Positions 16,333-24,450 are shown, counted from the stretch's first letter. The stretch is DNA of 64,000 nucleotides from Paenibacillus xylanilyticus (GCF_013359935.1 NZ_JABMCB010000202.1:496001-560000), one strand, 5' to 3'. Translations and numbers: made by a program. The notes: generated by a model from the letters alone, not told the origin.

Positions 16333-16402
16333 GTATACGTCTTTTCATAAATTGTATACAAAATTATATTTTAATGTATACAATTTTATATTTTTAGTAT
16401 AC
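16333..16402. promoter_or_regulatory. Array of four phased GTATAC operator half-sites
   Basis: GTATAC occurs at 16333, 16354, 16376 and 16397, spaced 21, 22 and 21 bp, two DNA turns each, so all face the same side of the helix. The best copy is TTGTATACAA (16352-16361). TTGTATACAA-like palindromes are typical targets of FCD GntR proteins. The array lies in the divergent promoter region between the GntR gene and the operon it probably controls. From 16403 to 16545 no other site is evident. Confidence 0.7.
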
Positions 16403-16560
16403 AATGAAAACGCAAACAACGATGTAAGCGGTTGCCGCAGGAAACATTATCATTTTCAGCACACCAAGTTGCTTCAACGTTGTTTGAATCTAGTTTTTGA
16501 ACAGATATCCATTCATAGGCATAAAAGCCTTTCTTAGAACAGTATCAGGAGGAAAACAAC

Positions 16561-17469
16561 ATGACTAAAAAAGTAGGTTTTATTGGATTAGGAATCATGG
16601 GAAAACCAATGGCTCTAAATCTCACCAAAGCGGGACATGCATTAACCGTTAATGATCTTAATCAGGAAGCGGTTCAAATATTGGTAGACTCAGGTGCAAC
16701 TGCGGCATCCTCACCCAGAGAAGTGGCGGAAAACAGTGAGATAATTATCACCATGCTCCCTGCATCTCAACATGTGCAAGCTGTTGTTTTAGGTGAACAA
16801 GGAATTTTATCGGGAGCAAATGAAGGCTCTATTATTATCGATATGAGCTCCATCACTCCTGCTGTTTCCATTGCTCTGGCAAAAGAAGCTGCCAAAAGAG
16901 GCATCGGCTTTTTGGATGCACCCGTAAGCGGCGGAGAACCTAAAGCCATTGATGGTACATTGGCTATTATGGTCGGTGGTAAAGAAAGCGTATTCGAAGA
17001 AGCCAAATCAGTACTGTTTGACATGGGAACGGCTGTAACCTTAGTTGGTGATAGCGGCTGCGGAGTTACAGCTAAATTAGCGAATCAAATCATCGTAAAT
17101 TTAAACATTGCCGCCATGTCCGAAGCTCTTGTCTTGGCAGCTAAGGCGGGCATAGATATCGAGAAAATGTATCAGGCGATCCGAGGCGGATTAGCGGGAA
17201 GTGCAGTGCTCGATGCCAAAGTTCCGCTGATTCTGGAAAGAAATTTTGCTCCAGGCGGTACGATCGCGATCAATATGAAGGATATTACCAATGTCATGGA
17301 TACGGCTCACGAGATCGGTGTCCCTCTCCCACTTTCCAGTCATCTGTTGGAAATGTTCCATGCGCTTAAAGTGGACGGTAAACTGATGGACGACCATGGC
17401 GGGATCGTGCAATATTATGAAAAACTCGCAAATGTCGAAGTTAGGGGACTGGGCCATGAAAACAAATAA
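16561..17469 (+). CDS. Beta-hydroxyacid dehydrogenase (GarR / L-threonate dehydrogenase type)
   Basis: The 302-residue protein has an N-terminal Rossmann motif GFIGLGIMGKPMALNL, the substrate motif DAPVSGGEPKAIDGTLAIM and the catalytic lysine K172 in VTAKLANQ, all hallmarks of the 3-hydroxyisobutyrate/tartronate-semialdehyde reductase family. Closest in feel are GarR (2-hydroxy-3-oxopropionate reductase) and LtnD (L-threonate dehydrogenase); the DUF1537 kinase that follows favours a tetronate-type substrate. AGGAGGAAAACAAC precedes the ATG. The 3' end overlaps the kinase gene by 14 nt. NAD(P) preference and exact substrate cannot be told from sequence. Confidence 0.85.
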   Translation: MTKKVGFIGLGIMGKPMALNLTKAGHALTVNDLNQEAVQILVDSGATAASSPREVAENSEIIITMLPASQHVQAVVLGEQGILSGANEGSIIIDMSSITPAVSIALAKEAAKRGIGFLDAPVSGGEPKAIDGTLAIMVGGKESVFEEAKSVLFDMGTAVTLVGDSGCGVTAKLANQIIVNLNIAAMSEALVLAAKAGIDIEKMYQAIRGGLAGSAVLDAKVPLILERNFAPGGTIAINMKDITNVMDTAHEIGVPLPLSSHLLEMFHALKVDGKLMDDHGGIVQYYEKLANVEVRGLGHENK

Positions 17470-18892
17470 TCGGTCTGCAGCAGAAGTTTTCAGCAGAATC
17501 CCTTCTCCGGACACCAGCCTCATAAATGAAATGATCAATAAAGAACTTCAAAGCTTCAACCGCAAAATTATCGTTTTGGATGATGATCCGACTGGCGTAC
17601 AAACGGTACATGGCGTATCGGTCTATACGGATTGGTCCTTGGAAAGTATCAACAAAGGGTTTCAGGAAGAACATTCGATGTTCTTTATTCTGACCAATTC
17701 ACGCGGATTTACAGCTGCAGAAACGACAAAAGCACATCAAGAAATTGCTGCAAATATTGTAGAAGCTGCTAAGAAAAACAATCGTGAATTCATCATTATT
17801 AGCCGCGGTGACTCCACATTAAGAGGACACTATCCGCTGGAAACGGAAGTATTGAAAGATACCGTTCAAGCAATGTCTGATACACACTTTGACGGCGAGA
17901 TACTCCTCCCTTTCTTTAAAGAAGGCGGACGCTTCACAATTGATGACATTCACTACGTTCAGTATGATACGGAATTGATTCCTGCGGGAGAAACCGAATT
18001 TTCAAAAGATCGCACTTTTGGCTACACGAAATCACATTTGGGTGAATGGGCTGAGGAAAAATCAAATGGAAAATATCAAGCCGAACATATGACTTACATT
18101 TCGCTGGAAAGTCTGCGTGCCATGAATATTGAATCCATTGAACAGCAGCTCATGCATGTAGAAAATTTCAATAAAGTTATTGTGAACGCGGTTGACTATG
18201 CCGATGTACAGATCTTCGCCATCGCTTTAATTCGAGCCATAAACAAGGGGAAGCATTTTCTATTCCGAAGTGCTGCTGCACTTACGAAAGTCATGGGAGG
18301 CATTAGCGATAAAAGCCTTCTCACTCGTGAGGAAATGATGAGTGCCGACACGAACCATGGCGGATTGGTCATCATTGGATCACATGTGAAAAAGACGACG
18401 GAACAATTCGGAGAACTTCAGAAGTCTGCAGCTGTTGAGTTTATCGAATTCAATGTTCACCTTGTACTAGAGCCAGATCAATTCGAAGCCGAGCTTAACA
18501 GAGTTGTTGACACAACCAATGAACTGATTCTTCAAGGAAAAAATGTAGCTGTCTATACAAGAAGAGAACGATTGGATCTTGGAGAAAACAGAAAAGAAGA
18601 AGAGTTAAAGCTCTCCGTTAAGATTTCAGATGCAGTCACCAGTATTGTAAAACGTCTAGAAGTTAGACCCGCCTATATTATTGCCAAGGGTGGTATAACC
18701 TCAAGTGATATTGGGACGAATGGTCTGGAGGTCAAAAGAGCAACCGTTGCTGGACAAATCCGGCCAGGCATTCCCGTATGGACAACAGGCAGTGAGAGTA
18801 AATTCCCGGGCCTTTCCTATGTCATCTTCCCTGGAAACGTGGGTGCCAAAACGGATTTGAGAGAAGTTGTTGAAATGCTAAGTACGAAGTAA
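17456..18892 (+). CDS. Four-carbon acid sugar kinase (DUF1537; OtnK/DtnK type)
   Basis: The 478-residue protein shows the two-domain DUF1537 layout: N-terminal sugar-acid-binding motifs IIVLDDDPTGVQT (about 37-49) and SRGDSTLRGHYPLE, and C-terminal nucleotide-binding AKGGITSSDIG with the terminal GNVGAKTDL. Characterised members phosphorylate D-threonate, D-erythronate or 3-oxo-tetronate in bacterial C4 sugar-acid catabolism. The ATG at 17456 lies inside the end of the dehydrogenase gene with GGGGAC upstream; longer in-frame starts have no such signal. The dehydrogenase-kinase pair is the classic tetronate arrangement, but the usual aldolase (OtnC) or PdxA2 enzyme is absent from this cluster. 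Confidence 0.88.
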   Translation: MKTNNRSAAEVFSRIPSPDTSLINEMINKELQSFNRKIIVLDDDPTGVQTVHGVSVYTDWSLESINKGFQEEHSMFFILTNSRGFTAAETTKAHQEIAANIVEAAKKNNREFIIISRGDSTLRGHYPLETEVLKDTVQAMSDTHFDGEILLPFFKEGGRFTIDDIHYVQYDTELIPAGETEFSKDRTFGYTKSHLGEWAEEKSNGKYQAEHMTYISLESLRAMNIESIEQQLMHVENFNKVIVNAVDYADVQIFAIALIRAINKGKHFLFRSAAALTKVMGGISDKSLLTREEMMSADTNHGGLVIIGSHVKKTTEQFGELQKSAAVEFIEFNVHLVLEPDQFEAELNRVVDTTNELILQGKNVAVYTRRERLDLGENRKEEELKLSVKISDAVTSIVKRLEVRPAYIIAKGGITSSDIGTNGLEVKRATVAGQIRPGIPVWTTGSESKFPGLSYVIFPGNVGAKTDLREVVEMLSTK

Positions 18893-18920
18893 TTTAAATG
18901 TACGTATCAGTTTTGGCCAG

Positions 18921-18982
18921 ACTGTAAGGAGTAACACTTTACAATGACTATAATTGAAAAAATTTAGCGCACTCCTTACAGT
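18921..18982 (+). repeat. 12-bp perfect inverted repeat between kinase and permease genes
   Basis: ACTGTAAGGAGT (18921-18932) and ACTCCTTACAGT (18971-18982) enclose 38 AT-rich nt. There is no T-run, so it is not a simple terminator; an RNA-processing, stabilising or partial attenuation hairpin is likelier. The left arm contains AAGGAG, which the stem would sequester. Confidence 0.55.
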
Positions 18983-19025
18983 ATGGTCTCCTTTATTAAG
19001 CCAATAAGGAAAAGAGGAAAAATAT

Positions 19026-20345
19026 ATGCCAATTATCTCTGTTACGATTGGGGTCATCCTGCTACTCATATTAATGATGTTCTTTAAATTAAACGCTTTC
19101 ATATCATTGATTATTGTTTCCCTGGCAGTAGGAGTACTTGAAGGAATGTCCCCGATCGAAGCTGTCGAATCCATCGAATCCGGTTTGGGTGGAACACTCG
19201 GACATTTAACGATGATCATTATTTTCGGTGGAATACTCGGGAAGCTAATGACCGATTCTGGTGGTGCACAGCGTATTGCTACAACCATGATTAGTGCCTT
19301 TGGTCAAAAACGAACGCAGCTGGCTGCAGTTATTACAGCCGCTATTGTTGGAATCGCTTTATTCTTTGAAACCGGAGTAGTCGTTTTAATTCCATTGGTA
19401 TTTACAATCGCAAGAGCTGCTCGAGTGCCCGTTCTATATCTGGGGATGCCCGTCATTGCAGCACTTATAACCATGCACGGATTCGTTCCTCCGCACCCTG
19501 GCCCAACAGCTGTTGCTAACGTTTTTGGAGCGAATATCGGTTTAACGATGATCTTGGGAATAATCGTTGCCATCCCTGCGTTCATCCTTGCAGGTCCTGT
19601 TTATACAAAACTATTTAAAAAAGAAGCTTTGCAGATTGACATCCCTAAAGGTCTGTTTAATCCAAAGGAATTTAAAGAAGAGGAACTGCCTAAGTTCGGA
19701 ATCAGCCTGTTCACAGCTCTTTTACCTGTCATTTTGATCGCGCTTCAAACCGTTGTCGAAATATTCGCGCCTGAATCAGCCATTTCACCAGTAACTGATT
19801 TTATCGGTAATGCGAATGTAGCTCTATTAATTTCAGTTATTGTCGCCATCTTTACTTTCGGATTAAATCTGGGTAAGAAAATGCCTGAAATTATGACCTC
19901 ACTAAGCGAGTCTGTAAGTGGAATTGGAATGATTTTGTTAATTATTGCTGGTGGTGGTGCGTTTAAGCAGGTTTTGATCGACAGTCATATTGACCAGTAC
20001 ATTTCTGACCTCATGTCGGGATCAACCCTTTCCCCATTGCTTTTGACCTGGCTGATTGCAGCAATTCTAAGGATTGCCGTTGGTTCTGCAACTGTAGCCG
20101 GTATGACAGCAGCCGGTATTGCCGCGCCTCTGGTTGCCGCAACGGGTGTAAGTTCAGAATTGATGGTACTGGCTGCGGGTGCAGGAAGCGTTACCTTCTC
20201 TCACGTCAATGATGCAGGATTCTGGATATACAAGGAATATTTTAATCTCAGTATCGGCAAAACGATAAAAACCTGGTCTGTTATGGTAACGATTATATCG
20301 TTGGTAGGACTAGCTGGTGTTTTGATTCTGGATATGTTTATGTAA
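19026..20345 (+). CDS. GntP-family sugar-acid:proton symporter
   Basis: A 439-residue membrane protein with about 12 hydrophobic segments and GntP-family motifs: FETGVVVLIPLVF (about 116-128), MHGFVPPHPGPTAVAN (about 155-170) and the C-terminal SHVNDAGFWIYKEYF. The family imports gluconate or related aldonates with protons. AAGAGGAAAAATAT precedes the ATG. It is the third gene of the GntR-controlled cluster and presumably imports the acid that the dehydrogenase and kinase use. A strong terminator ends the unit. Confidence 0.92.
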   Translation: MPIISVTIGVILLLILMMFFKLNAFISLIIVSLAVGVLEGMSPIEAVESIESGLGGTLGHLTMIIIFGGILGKLMTDSGGAQRIATTMISAFGQKRTQLAAVITAAIVGIALFFETGVVVLIPLVFTIARAARVPVLYLGMPVIAALITMHGFVPPHPGPTAVANVFGANIGLTMILGIIVAIPAFILAGPVYTKLFKKEALQIDIPKGLFNPKEFKEEELPKFGISLFTALLPVILIALQTVVEIFAPESAISPVTDFIGNANVALLISVIVAIFTFGLNLGKKMPEIMTSLSESVSGIGMILLIIAGGGAFKQVLIDSHIDQYISDLMSGSTLSPLLLTWLIAAILRIAVGSATVAGMTAAGIAAPLVAATGVSSELMVLAAGAGSVTFSHVNDAGFWIYKEYFNLSIGKTIKTWSVMVTIISLVGLAGVLILDMFM

Positions 20346-20350
20346 ACAAG

Positions 20351-20393
20351 AAATAAAGGCATGTTCTTAACCGAACCATGCCTTTATTTTTTT
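20351..20393. terminator. Bidirectional terminator between permease and aminopeptidase
   Basis: AAATAAAGGCATG (20351-20363) and CATGCCTTTATTT (20377-20389) form a perfect 13-bp stem with T-run to 20393. It serves both convergent genes. Confidence 0.88.
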
Positions 20394-20407
20394 GCTTATT
20401 GAATTGA

Positions 20408-21148
20408 TTAAAGCGTGACAATAATTGGACCATTTTTAGTAAGGATAATCGTATGTTCCACTTGTGCTACATAGCTTTTTTTTGTAGCAAAGGTCCATCC
20501 GTCTCCTTTTTGGTATACTTCCTCTTCAAGGGTTGAGACAAATGGTTCAAAAGCGATAACCATCCCTTCCTTTAACAACTCATCATCCGATGTATCGTTA
20601 TAATTATAAATATGGTCAGGTGCTTCGTGGATAGCGCGTCCAACACCATGTCCTGTAAGGTTTTTGATGACCGTTAATTCATGTTGTTTTGCCGTTACGA
20701 ATACTGCTTTTCCAATTCCGCTTTTTTTGGAGCCAGGCTTTGCTTTTTTAAGACCTGCTTCAAATGCTTGTTTAGCAACACTGCATATTTTCGTTAACAC
20801 TTCTTCTCCCTCGCCTACGACAAACGAGATTCCTGTATCAGCGAAATAACCGTTCTTTGAGCCGGAAACATCTACATTCACCAGATCCCCTTCTTGGATG
20901 ACCCGATCTCCCGGAATACCATGTGCCACTTCTTCATTAACGCTAATACAAGTATAACCAGGGAAATCATATTCACTTTTTGGAGCTGACACTGCGCCTT
21001 CTTTCTCGAAAAGCTCTCCAGCTATATCGTCAAGCTCTTTTGTCGTTATAACGTTTTTTGTTCTTCGTACCAATTCATCTCTAATCGAGGCAACAATTTT
21101 GCCGATTTCCTTCAAACCATTAAAGTCTTCTTCTGTTCTTGCAATCAT
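20408..21148 (-). CDS. map: Type I methionine aminopeptidase (secondary paralogue, MapB/YflG-like)
   Basis: A 246-residue enzyme that removes N-terminal methionine from new proteins. All five metal ligands are visible: Asp in LVNVDVSG, Asp in GYFADTG, His167 in LTGHGVGR, Glu in AFEPF and Glu in QVEHT. There is no N-terminal zinc-finger extension, as usual for the short bacterial class. The start at 21148 has GAGGTAAG eight bases upstream; the longer ATG at 21178 lacks one. It stands alone and is not next to ribosomal-protein or secY genes, where the housekeeping copy usually lies, hence the paralogue call. Confidence 0.93.
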   Translation of the reverse strand: MIARTEEDFNGLKEIGKIVASIRDELVRRTKNVITTKELDDIAGELFEKEGAVSAPKSEYDFPGYTCISVNEEVAHGIPGDRVIQEGDLVNVDVSGSKNGYFADTGISFVVGEGEEVLTKICSVAKQAFEAGLKKAKPGSKKSGIGKAVFVTAKQHELTVIKNLTGHGVGRAIHEAPDHIYNYNDTSDDELLKEGMVIAFEPFVSTLEEEVYQKGDGWTFATKKSYVAQVEHTIILTKNGPIIVTL

Positions 21149-21294
21149 TTCGCTTACCTCACTATCCATTATTATCAATTAACCATATAAGTGTTATTTT
21201 CTCGAAAACACCGCATTAAATAATCATATCCAAAGGAGCGAAGCTTAGCAACTTTTTTATAAACGTCCCAACGTTAGTTGAACAAAGCAATCGA

Positions 21295-21639
21295 TCAGGG
21301 TGGACTGATGCCAGGTTCTTGTATTTTTCCAGCGATTTCTTTTGCATGGGAACGATATACATAATGTCCCGCGTCCAACAAGACCATTTCTCCATACAGA
21401 GACTCCTCTATTTGCTTCTCATGTTCAGGGATCCATTGATCTGTCACAGGGTGATTTGCTTGTACAAAGAAAAGGACAGGTAAATGGGAAGGAAAAGTTA
21501 GCTGTTCAGCTGCTATTAAGTCGGTATACATGCTCACTGCCTCATTTAATTGAGTGTTGTTATACATGTTTTTACGCATCATGATGTTCAATTGTTCTTT
21601 GGTCTGCTGGTCATATGGCAGTAACTTTTTGACATTGGC
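21295..21639 (-). pseudogene. C-terminal remnant of an alpha/beta-hydrolase
   Basis: The open segment follows a TAA at 21640-21642 and has no valid start. It reads ANVKKLLPYDQQTKEQ and then NIMMRKNMYNNTQLNEAV. It matches the cap and final third of alpha/beta-hydrolases: the LPVLFFVQANHPVTD strand carrying the acid region and LDAGHYVYRSHAKEI with the catalytic histidine. The nucleophile elbow and whole N-terminal half are missing. A TTG at 21591 could start 98 residues, but these could not fold as a hydrolase. Probably a deletion remnant; 21149-21294 holds nothing recognisable. Confidence 0.6.
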
Positions 21640-21649
21640 TTAGGAAAAA

Positions 21650-21693
21650 ACTTGACCTATAAAATAAAAAGCCGCTAAAATAGCGACTCTCAA
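21650..21693 (-). repeat. Dispersed terminator-like repeat, copy A
   Basis: Hairpin GCCGCTA (21671-21677) / TAGCGAC (21681-21687), with a T-run on the minus strand after the gene ending at 21738. The flanking CTTGACC...AAAA tail is also shared with 41556-41606 and 55574-55620, so the similarity extends beyond the hairpin. Confidence 0.65.
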
Positions 21694-21737
21694 AAGTTTT
21701 AACTGAACCCCAAGCATCTACAAATTCATTAAAACTT

Positions 21738-22334
21738 CTATACGGTAGGGAATTGTTGTGCAATTCCGATTGTCATCATATCAGCCATCTCTAGAGCCTG
21801 TTTTTCAATGGAATCACTTATTGCAACATTTCTTACGTAGTCTTTCGCGATGCGAGTTGCAACCTCTTCACTGAGGAGACGTAAATGCTCATACATCATC
21901 CGTTGCCATTCCACTTGAGACCAATATGGATTAATATGGGCCATAAAAGCTGCAATCGCATCTGCATTGGCATACCATCGTTTCTGAGCATCTTCCGCTG
22001 CAGTAGTGTTACCAGCCTTTAAGTCACTGACAAGTTCTGCGGCAATCGTTAAATGTTCTCTGAACAGTTTCTCAAATTGATTGGCAATAGCAGTCCCATA
22101 AGTCGGTTCAAGCACCATTGCAAAATCACTTGGATTTCGTAGAAGTCTTGCGGTTGTTGGTTTGACATCCTCAAGCCCATCGACGATACTATTCACTGTT
22201 AATCTCGTCCAGAACACGTGCTGTTCCCATAGTGCTCTGAGCTTCCTGTTTAAATCTATGTTGGCTGGCGGCCAGCTCAAGTGATCGGCTACTCGAAAGA
22301 CAGGATAATAGTACGTAGGAACATAATTAATCAT
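21738..22334 (-). CDS. Conserved helical protein of unknown function
   Basis: A 198-residue, almost entirely helical protein: LRALWEQHVFWTRLTVNSIV, then an acidic helix ending in KRWYANADAIAAFMAHINPYW, then WQRMMYEHLRLLSEEVATRI and a C-terminal ALEMADMMTIGIAQQF. Paired Trp and His residues (WEQHVFW, YEHL) could line a ligand site. I know this type from Bacillus and Paenibacillus genomes, where relatives are often labelled acetylglutamate kinase without any kinase motif; I see no nucleotide-binding site and do not endorse that name. The ATG has AAGGAG upstream. Copy A of the dispersed repeat forms its terminator. Confidence 0.7.
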   Translation of the reverse strand: MINYVPTYYYPVFRVADHLSWPPANIDLNRKLRALWEQHVFWTRLTVNSIVDGLEDVKPTTARLLRNPSDFAMVLEPTYGTAIANQFEKLFREHLTIAAELVSDLKAGNTTAAEDAQKRWYANADAIAAFMAHINPYWSQVEWQRMMYEHLRLLSEEVATRIAKDYVRNVAISDSIEKQALEMADMMTIGIAQQFPTV

Positions 22335-22417
22335 TATCCAACAACTCCTTTTTTACAACAATATATAGACTATAGCCTTCATTGGTGCATTCTAATCCAC
22401 AATAGTTGACTCGCTCG

Positions 22418-22657
22418 TCATTCCCTGAAACTGTGATTGAGGATAAACAAAATAAATGGATGAATAGGAGTTACACTGGTTTTACATCCATCTTTTCTTA
22501 GACGGATTCTCTCCATGTCTCTAGGCAACTTATTTGTACTCCAAGAGACAGTGTACACCCTCCTTATCCAGTTGATGCCATCGTTGGAGATGCGACCTCT
22601 TTGTTGCATTTGAAAATGATCATTCATTAAAGAAGCCATCTGCTCGCCATATTCCAT
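22418..22657 (-). CDS. Doubtful 79-aa ORF, possible gene remnant
   Basis: Frame MEYGEQMASLMNDHFQMQQR to HPFILFILNHSFRE between the purine permease and the helical protein. There is no good ribosome binding site (a GGAG lies 17 nt upstream) and I recognise no family. It may be a fragment or chance. The rest of 22335-22678 shows nothing else. Confidence 0.2.
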   Translation of the reverse strand: MEYGEQMASLMNDHFQMQQRGRISNDGINWIRRVYTVSWSTNKLPRDMERIRLRKDGCKTSVTPIHPFILFILNHSFRE

Positions 22658-22678
22658 GTTGTGAATTTCATGGCTCCG

Positions 22679-22721
22679 AAAAAAGGAGAACTGCCCGTAT
22701 CCAAGCAGTTCTCCTTTTTTT
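22679..22721 (-). terminator. Terminator of the purine permease gene
   Basis: AAAAAAGGAGAACTGC (22679-22694) and GCAGTTCTCCTTTTTT (22705-22720) form a 16-bp perfect stem with terminal T-run, 20 nt after the permease stop. Confidence 0.9.
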
Positions 22722-22739
22722 GTTAGGCAGTGCAGTGTA

Positions 22740-24038
22740 TTAGTGGTCTAGGAACACAAGCTGGATGAAGAACAATACTGCAAAAATGTAGAATATCGGA
22801 TGAACATCCTTGCCTTTTCCGCGAAGCAGCTTAAGTACCGGATAGAAAATGAACCCTACGCCGATGCCTGTCGCAATACTGTGCGTCAACGGAGTAAGTA
22901 TGATGATCAGGAAGGCAGGAAACGCTTCTTCGAGATCCTTCCAATTGATTTTGTTGATGACATTGATCATAAAGTAGCCAACAATGATCAGTGCCGGAGA
23001 AGTGATCGCCGGAATACCTGATATCACACTCACGATCGGTGTAAAGAACAAAGTAAGAGCGAGCAGCACACTTACCGTTACCGCTGTCAGTCCTGTTCTT
23101 CCGCCTGCAGCTACCCCTGTGCTGGACTCGATATATGCCGAGGTAGGGCTTGTTCCCAACAGTGCCCCAGAAGTTGTCCCTACCGCATCCGCGAGCAGCG
23201 CACCGCGTGAACGCGGAAATTTACCATCTTTGAGCAGTCCCGCTTGTTCAGCTACTCCGAGCATCGTTCCTGTCGTATCAAACAGGGTGATCAGCAGGAA
23301 AGTAAATATGATCGTATACAGCCCATTAGAGAATACGCCTGCCAGATCCAGTTGGAAAGCCGTTGTCGTAATGCCTTGCGGCATGGATACAATGGTTTCC
23401 GGCATTTGAAACAGTCCCATGATCCAGGCAAGTATCGCTGTAATCACCATTCCGATGAACAGATAACCTTTTACATTGTAGGCCATTAGCACAACCGTGA
23501 TAATCAGTCCGATAATGGTCAGATAAGTCATTGGCTCTGCCAGGTTCCCGAGGGTAATCAAATTCGATTCTGAATCGGCAATTATCCCGGAATTTTGCAG
23601 GCCTACCGTTGTAATAAACAATCCGATCCCCGCTGTTATCGCGTGTTTAAGACTCGAAGGAATTGCATCAAGCAGCATGTAACGGAATGAAGTAAGCGAT
23701 AAAATAATAAACAAAAGCCCTGCGATAAATACCGCTCCCAGTGCAACCTGCCAAGACACACCATAACCGCCAACCACGCTATAGGCAAAGAAAGCATTCA
23801 GGCCCATCCCAGGCGCCAGGACGATTGGATAATTAGACCATAATCCCATAATCAGTGTCGCCACAATACTTGCCAGCACCGTAGCAATGAATACTCCATT
23901 GAAGTCCATTCCGGTACTGCTAAGTATTCCTGGGTTAACGATCACTATGTATACCATCGTGAAGAACGTCGTGATCCCTGCGATGATTTCCGTGGAAACG
24001 CTCGTGCCTCTTTCTTTTAATTTGAACCAATTGTCCAT
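22740..24038 (-). CDS. pbuG: Purine (hypoxanthine/guanine) permease, AzgA/PbuG-type NCS2 family
   Basis: The 432-residue membrane protein has the NCS2 AzgA-subfamily signature: MDNWFKLKERGTSVSTEI at the N-terminus, FFTMVYIVIVNP, NYPIVLAPGMGLNAFFAY, the half-helix glutamine replaced as in AzgA, FDTTGTMLGVAEQAGLL and GTSPTSAYIESSTGVAAGG. About 12-14 membrane segments. It imports purine bases with protons. The start at 24038 has GGAGGC nine bases upstream. Promoter 24230-24258 gives a leader of about 185 nt with a nested hairpin before the gene. Xanthine or uracil specificity is unlikely given the subfamily. Confidence 0.88.
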   Translation of the reverse strand: MDNWFKLKERGTSVSTEIIAGITTFFTMVYIVIVNPGILSSTGMDFNGVFIATVLASIVATLIMGLWSNYPIVLAPGMGLNAFFAYSVVGGYGVSWQVALGAVFIAGLLFIILSLTSFRYMLLDAIPSSLKHAITAGIGLFITTVGLQNSGIIADSESNLITLGNLAEPMTYLTIIGLIITVVLMAYNVKGYLFIGMVITAILAWIMGLFQMPETIVSMPQGITTTAFQLDLAGVFSNGLYTIIFTFLLITLFDTTGTMLGVAEQAGLLKDGKFPRSRGALLADAVGTTSGALLGTSPTSAYIESSTGVAAGGRTGLTAVTVSVLLALTLFFTPIVSVISGIPAITSPALIIVGYFMINVINKINWKDLEEAFPAFLIIILTPLTHSIATGIGVGFIFYPVLKLLRGKGKDVHPIFYIFAVLFFIQLVFLDH

Positions 24039-24076
24039 GATAAAGCCAGCCTCCAACCTTCATATTATGCTCCAAA

Positions 24077-24155
24077 GCTAAAAACAAAAAAATCCTAATC
24101 TTCATATAGGATTGTAATATTATCGCTCCTATATTCGTCATTCATTAGGATTTAA
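24077..24155 (-). promoter_or_regulatory. Structured leader of the purine permease gene with nested terminator-like hairpin
   Basis: On the minus strand an outer stem AAATCCTAAT / ATTAGGATTT encloses an internal loop and an inner stem ATATAGGA / TCCTATAT, and is followed by TTTTTTG, so it could stop transcription before the gene. Related permeases often carry a guanine riboswitch here, but the conserved purine-riboswitch loop sequences are not visible. The regulator of this leader is unknown. Confidence 0.6.
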
Positions 24156-24229
24156 CAGCTCTATAATTGTAAGCTTCCAAACCAACAATAAGGATGTTCA
24201 TATCTGTTTTTAACCTGATGTCATTTCGT

Positions 24230-24258
24230 ATTCTAATAAATATAACATCCATTGTCAA
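24230..24258 (-). promoter_or_regulatory. Sigma-A promoter of the purine permease gene with upstream direct repeats
   Basis: Minus-strand TTGACA (24258-24253), 17-bp spacer, TAGAAT (24235-24230). Upstream are two TAGTTCGT copies, one preceded by a PurBox-like ATTTACGAACTAT (plus-strand reading, one mismatch to AWWWCCGAACWWT), hinting at PurR control. Confidence 0.65.
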
Positions 24259-24422
24259 CGAACTAACGATTTGTTCACAGTTATTTACGAACTATATAGA
24301 TATTACATATATTATTCATTCGTTTTTTGGAATGATCGTAGTTACTTTAGATATCGTGCCAACGCATAAAGATCCTTAAAAATTATATCTAATTGGTTAT
24401 AAGAATCCGAGCGTTCCTTTGT

Positions 24423-24450
24423 TATACTCCATTATAGAAAGCGCTCACAT
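24423..24450 (+). promoter_or_regulatory. Extended -10 promoter and cre-like site upstream of the GH43 gene
   Basis: TGTTATACT contains an extended -10 (TATACT 24423-24428), and TAGAAAGCGCTCACAT (24435-24450) fits the cre consensus with one mismatch just downstream, a roadblock position. AGGAGG at 24460 is a second ribosome-binding-like sequence 60 nt before the real one. 24260-24422 is otherwise empty AT-rich DNA. Confidence 0.55.

Noticed and set aside
16333..16402. CRISPR-like or iteron repeat array
   Set aside because: Repeats are only 6-10 bp and palindromic with AT-rich spacers in a divergent promoter; operators explain them better.
18921..18982. Rho-independent terminator between kinase and permease
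   Set aside because: Loop too long and no T-run, so called an inverted repeat only.
24039..24223. Guanine riboswitch before the purine permease
   Set aside because: Expected from family knowledge, but the conserved three-way-junction and loop sequences are not present by eye; recorded as an unknown leader instead.
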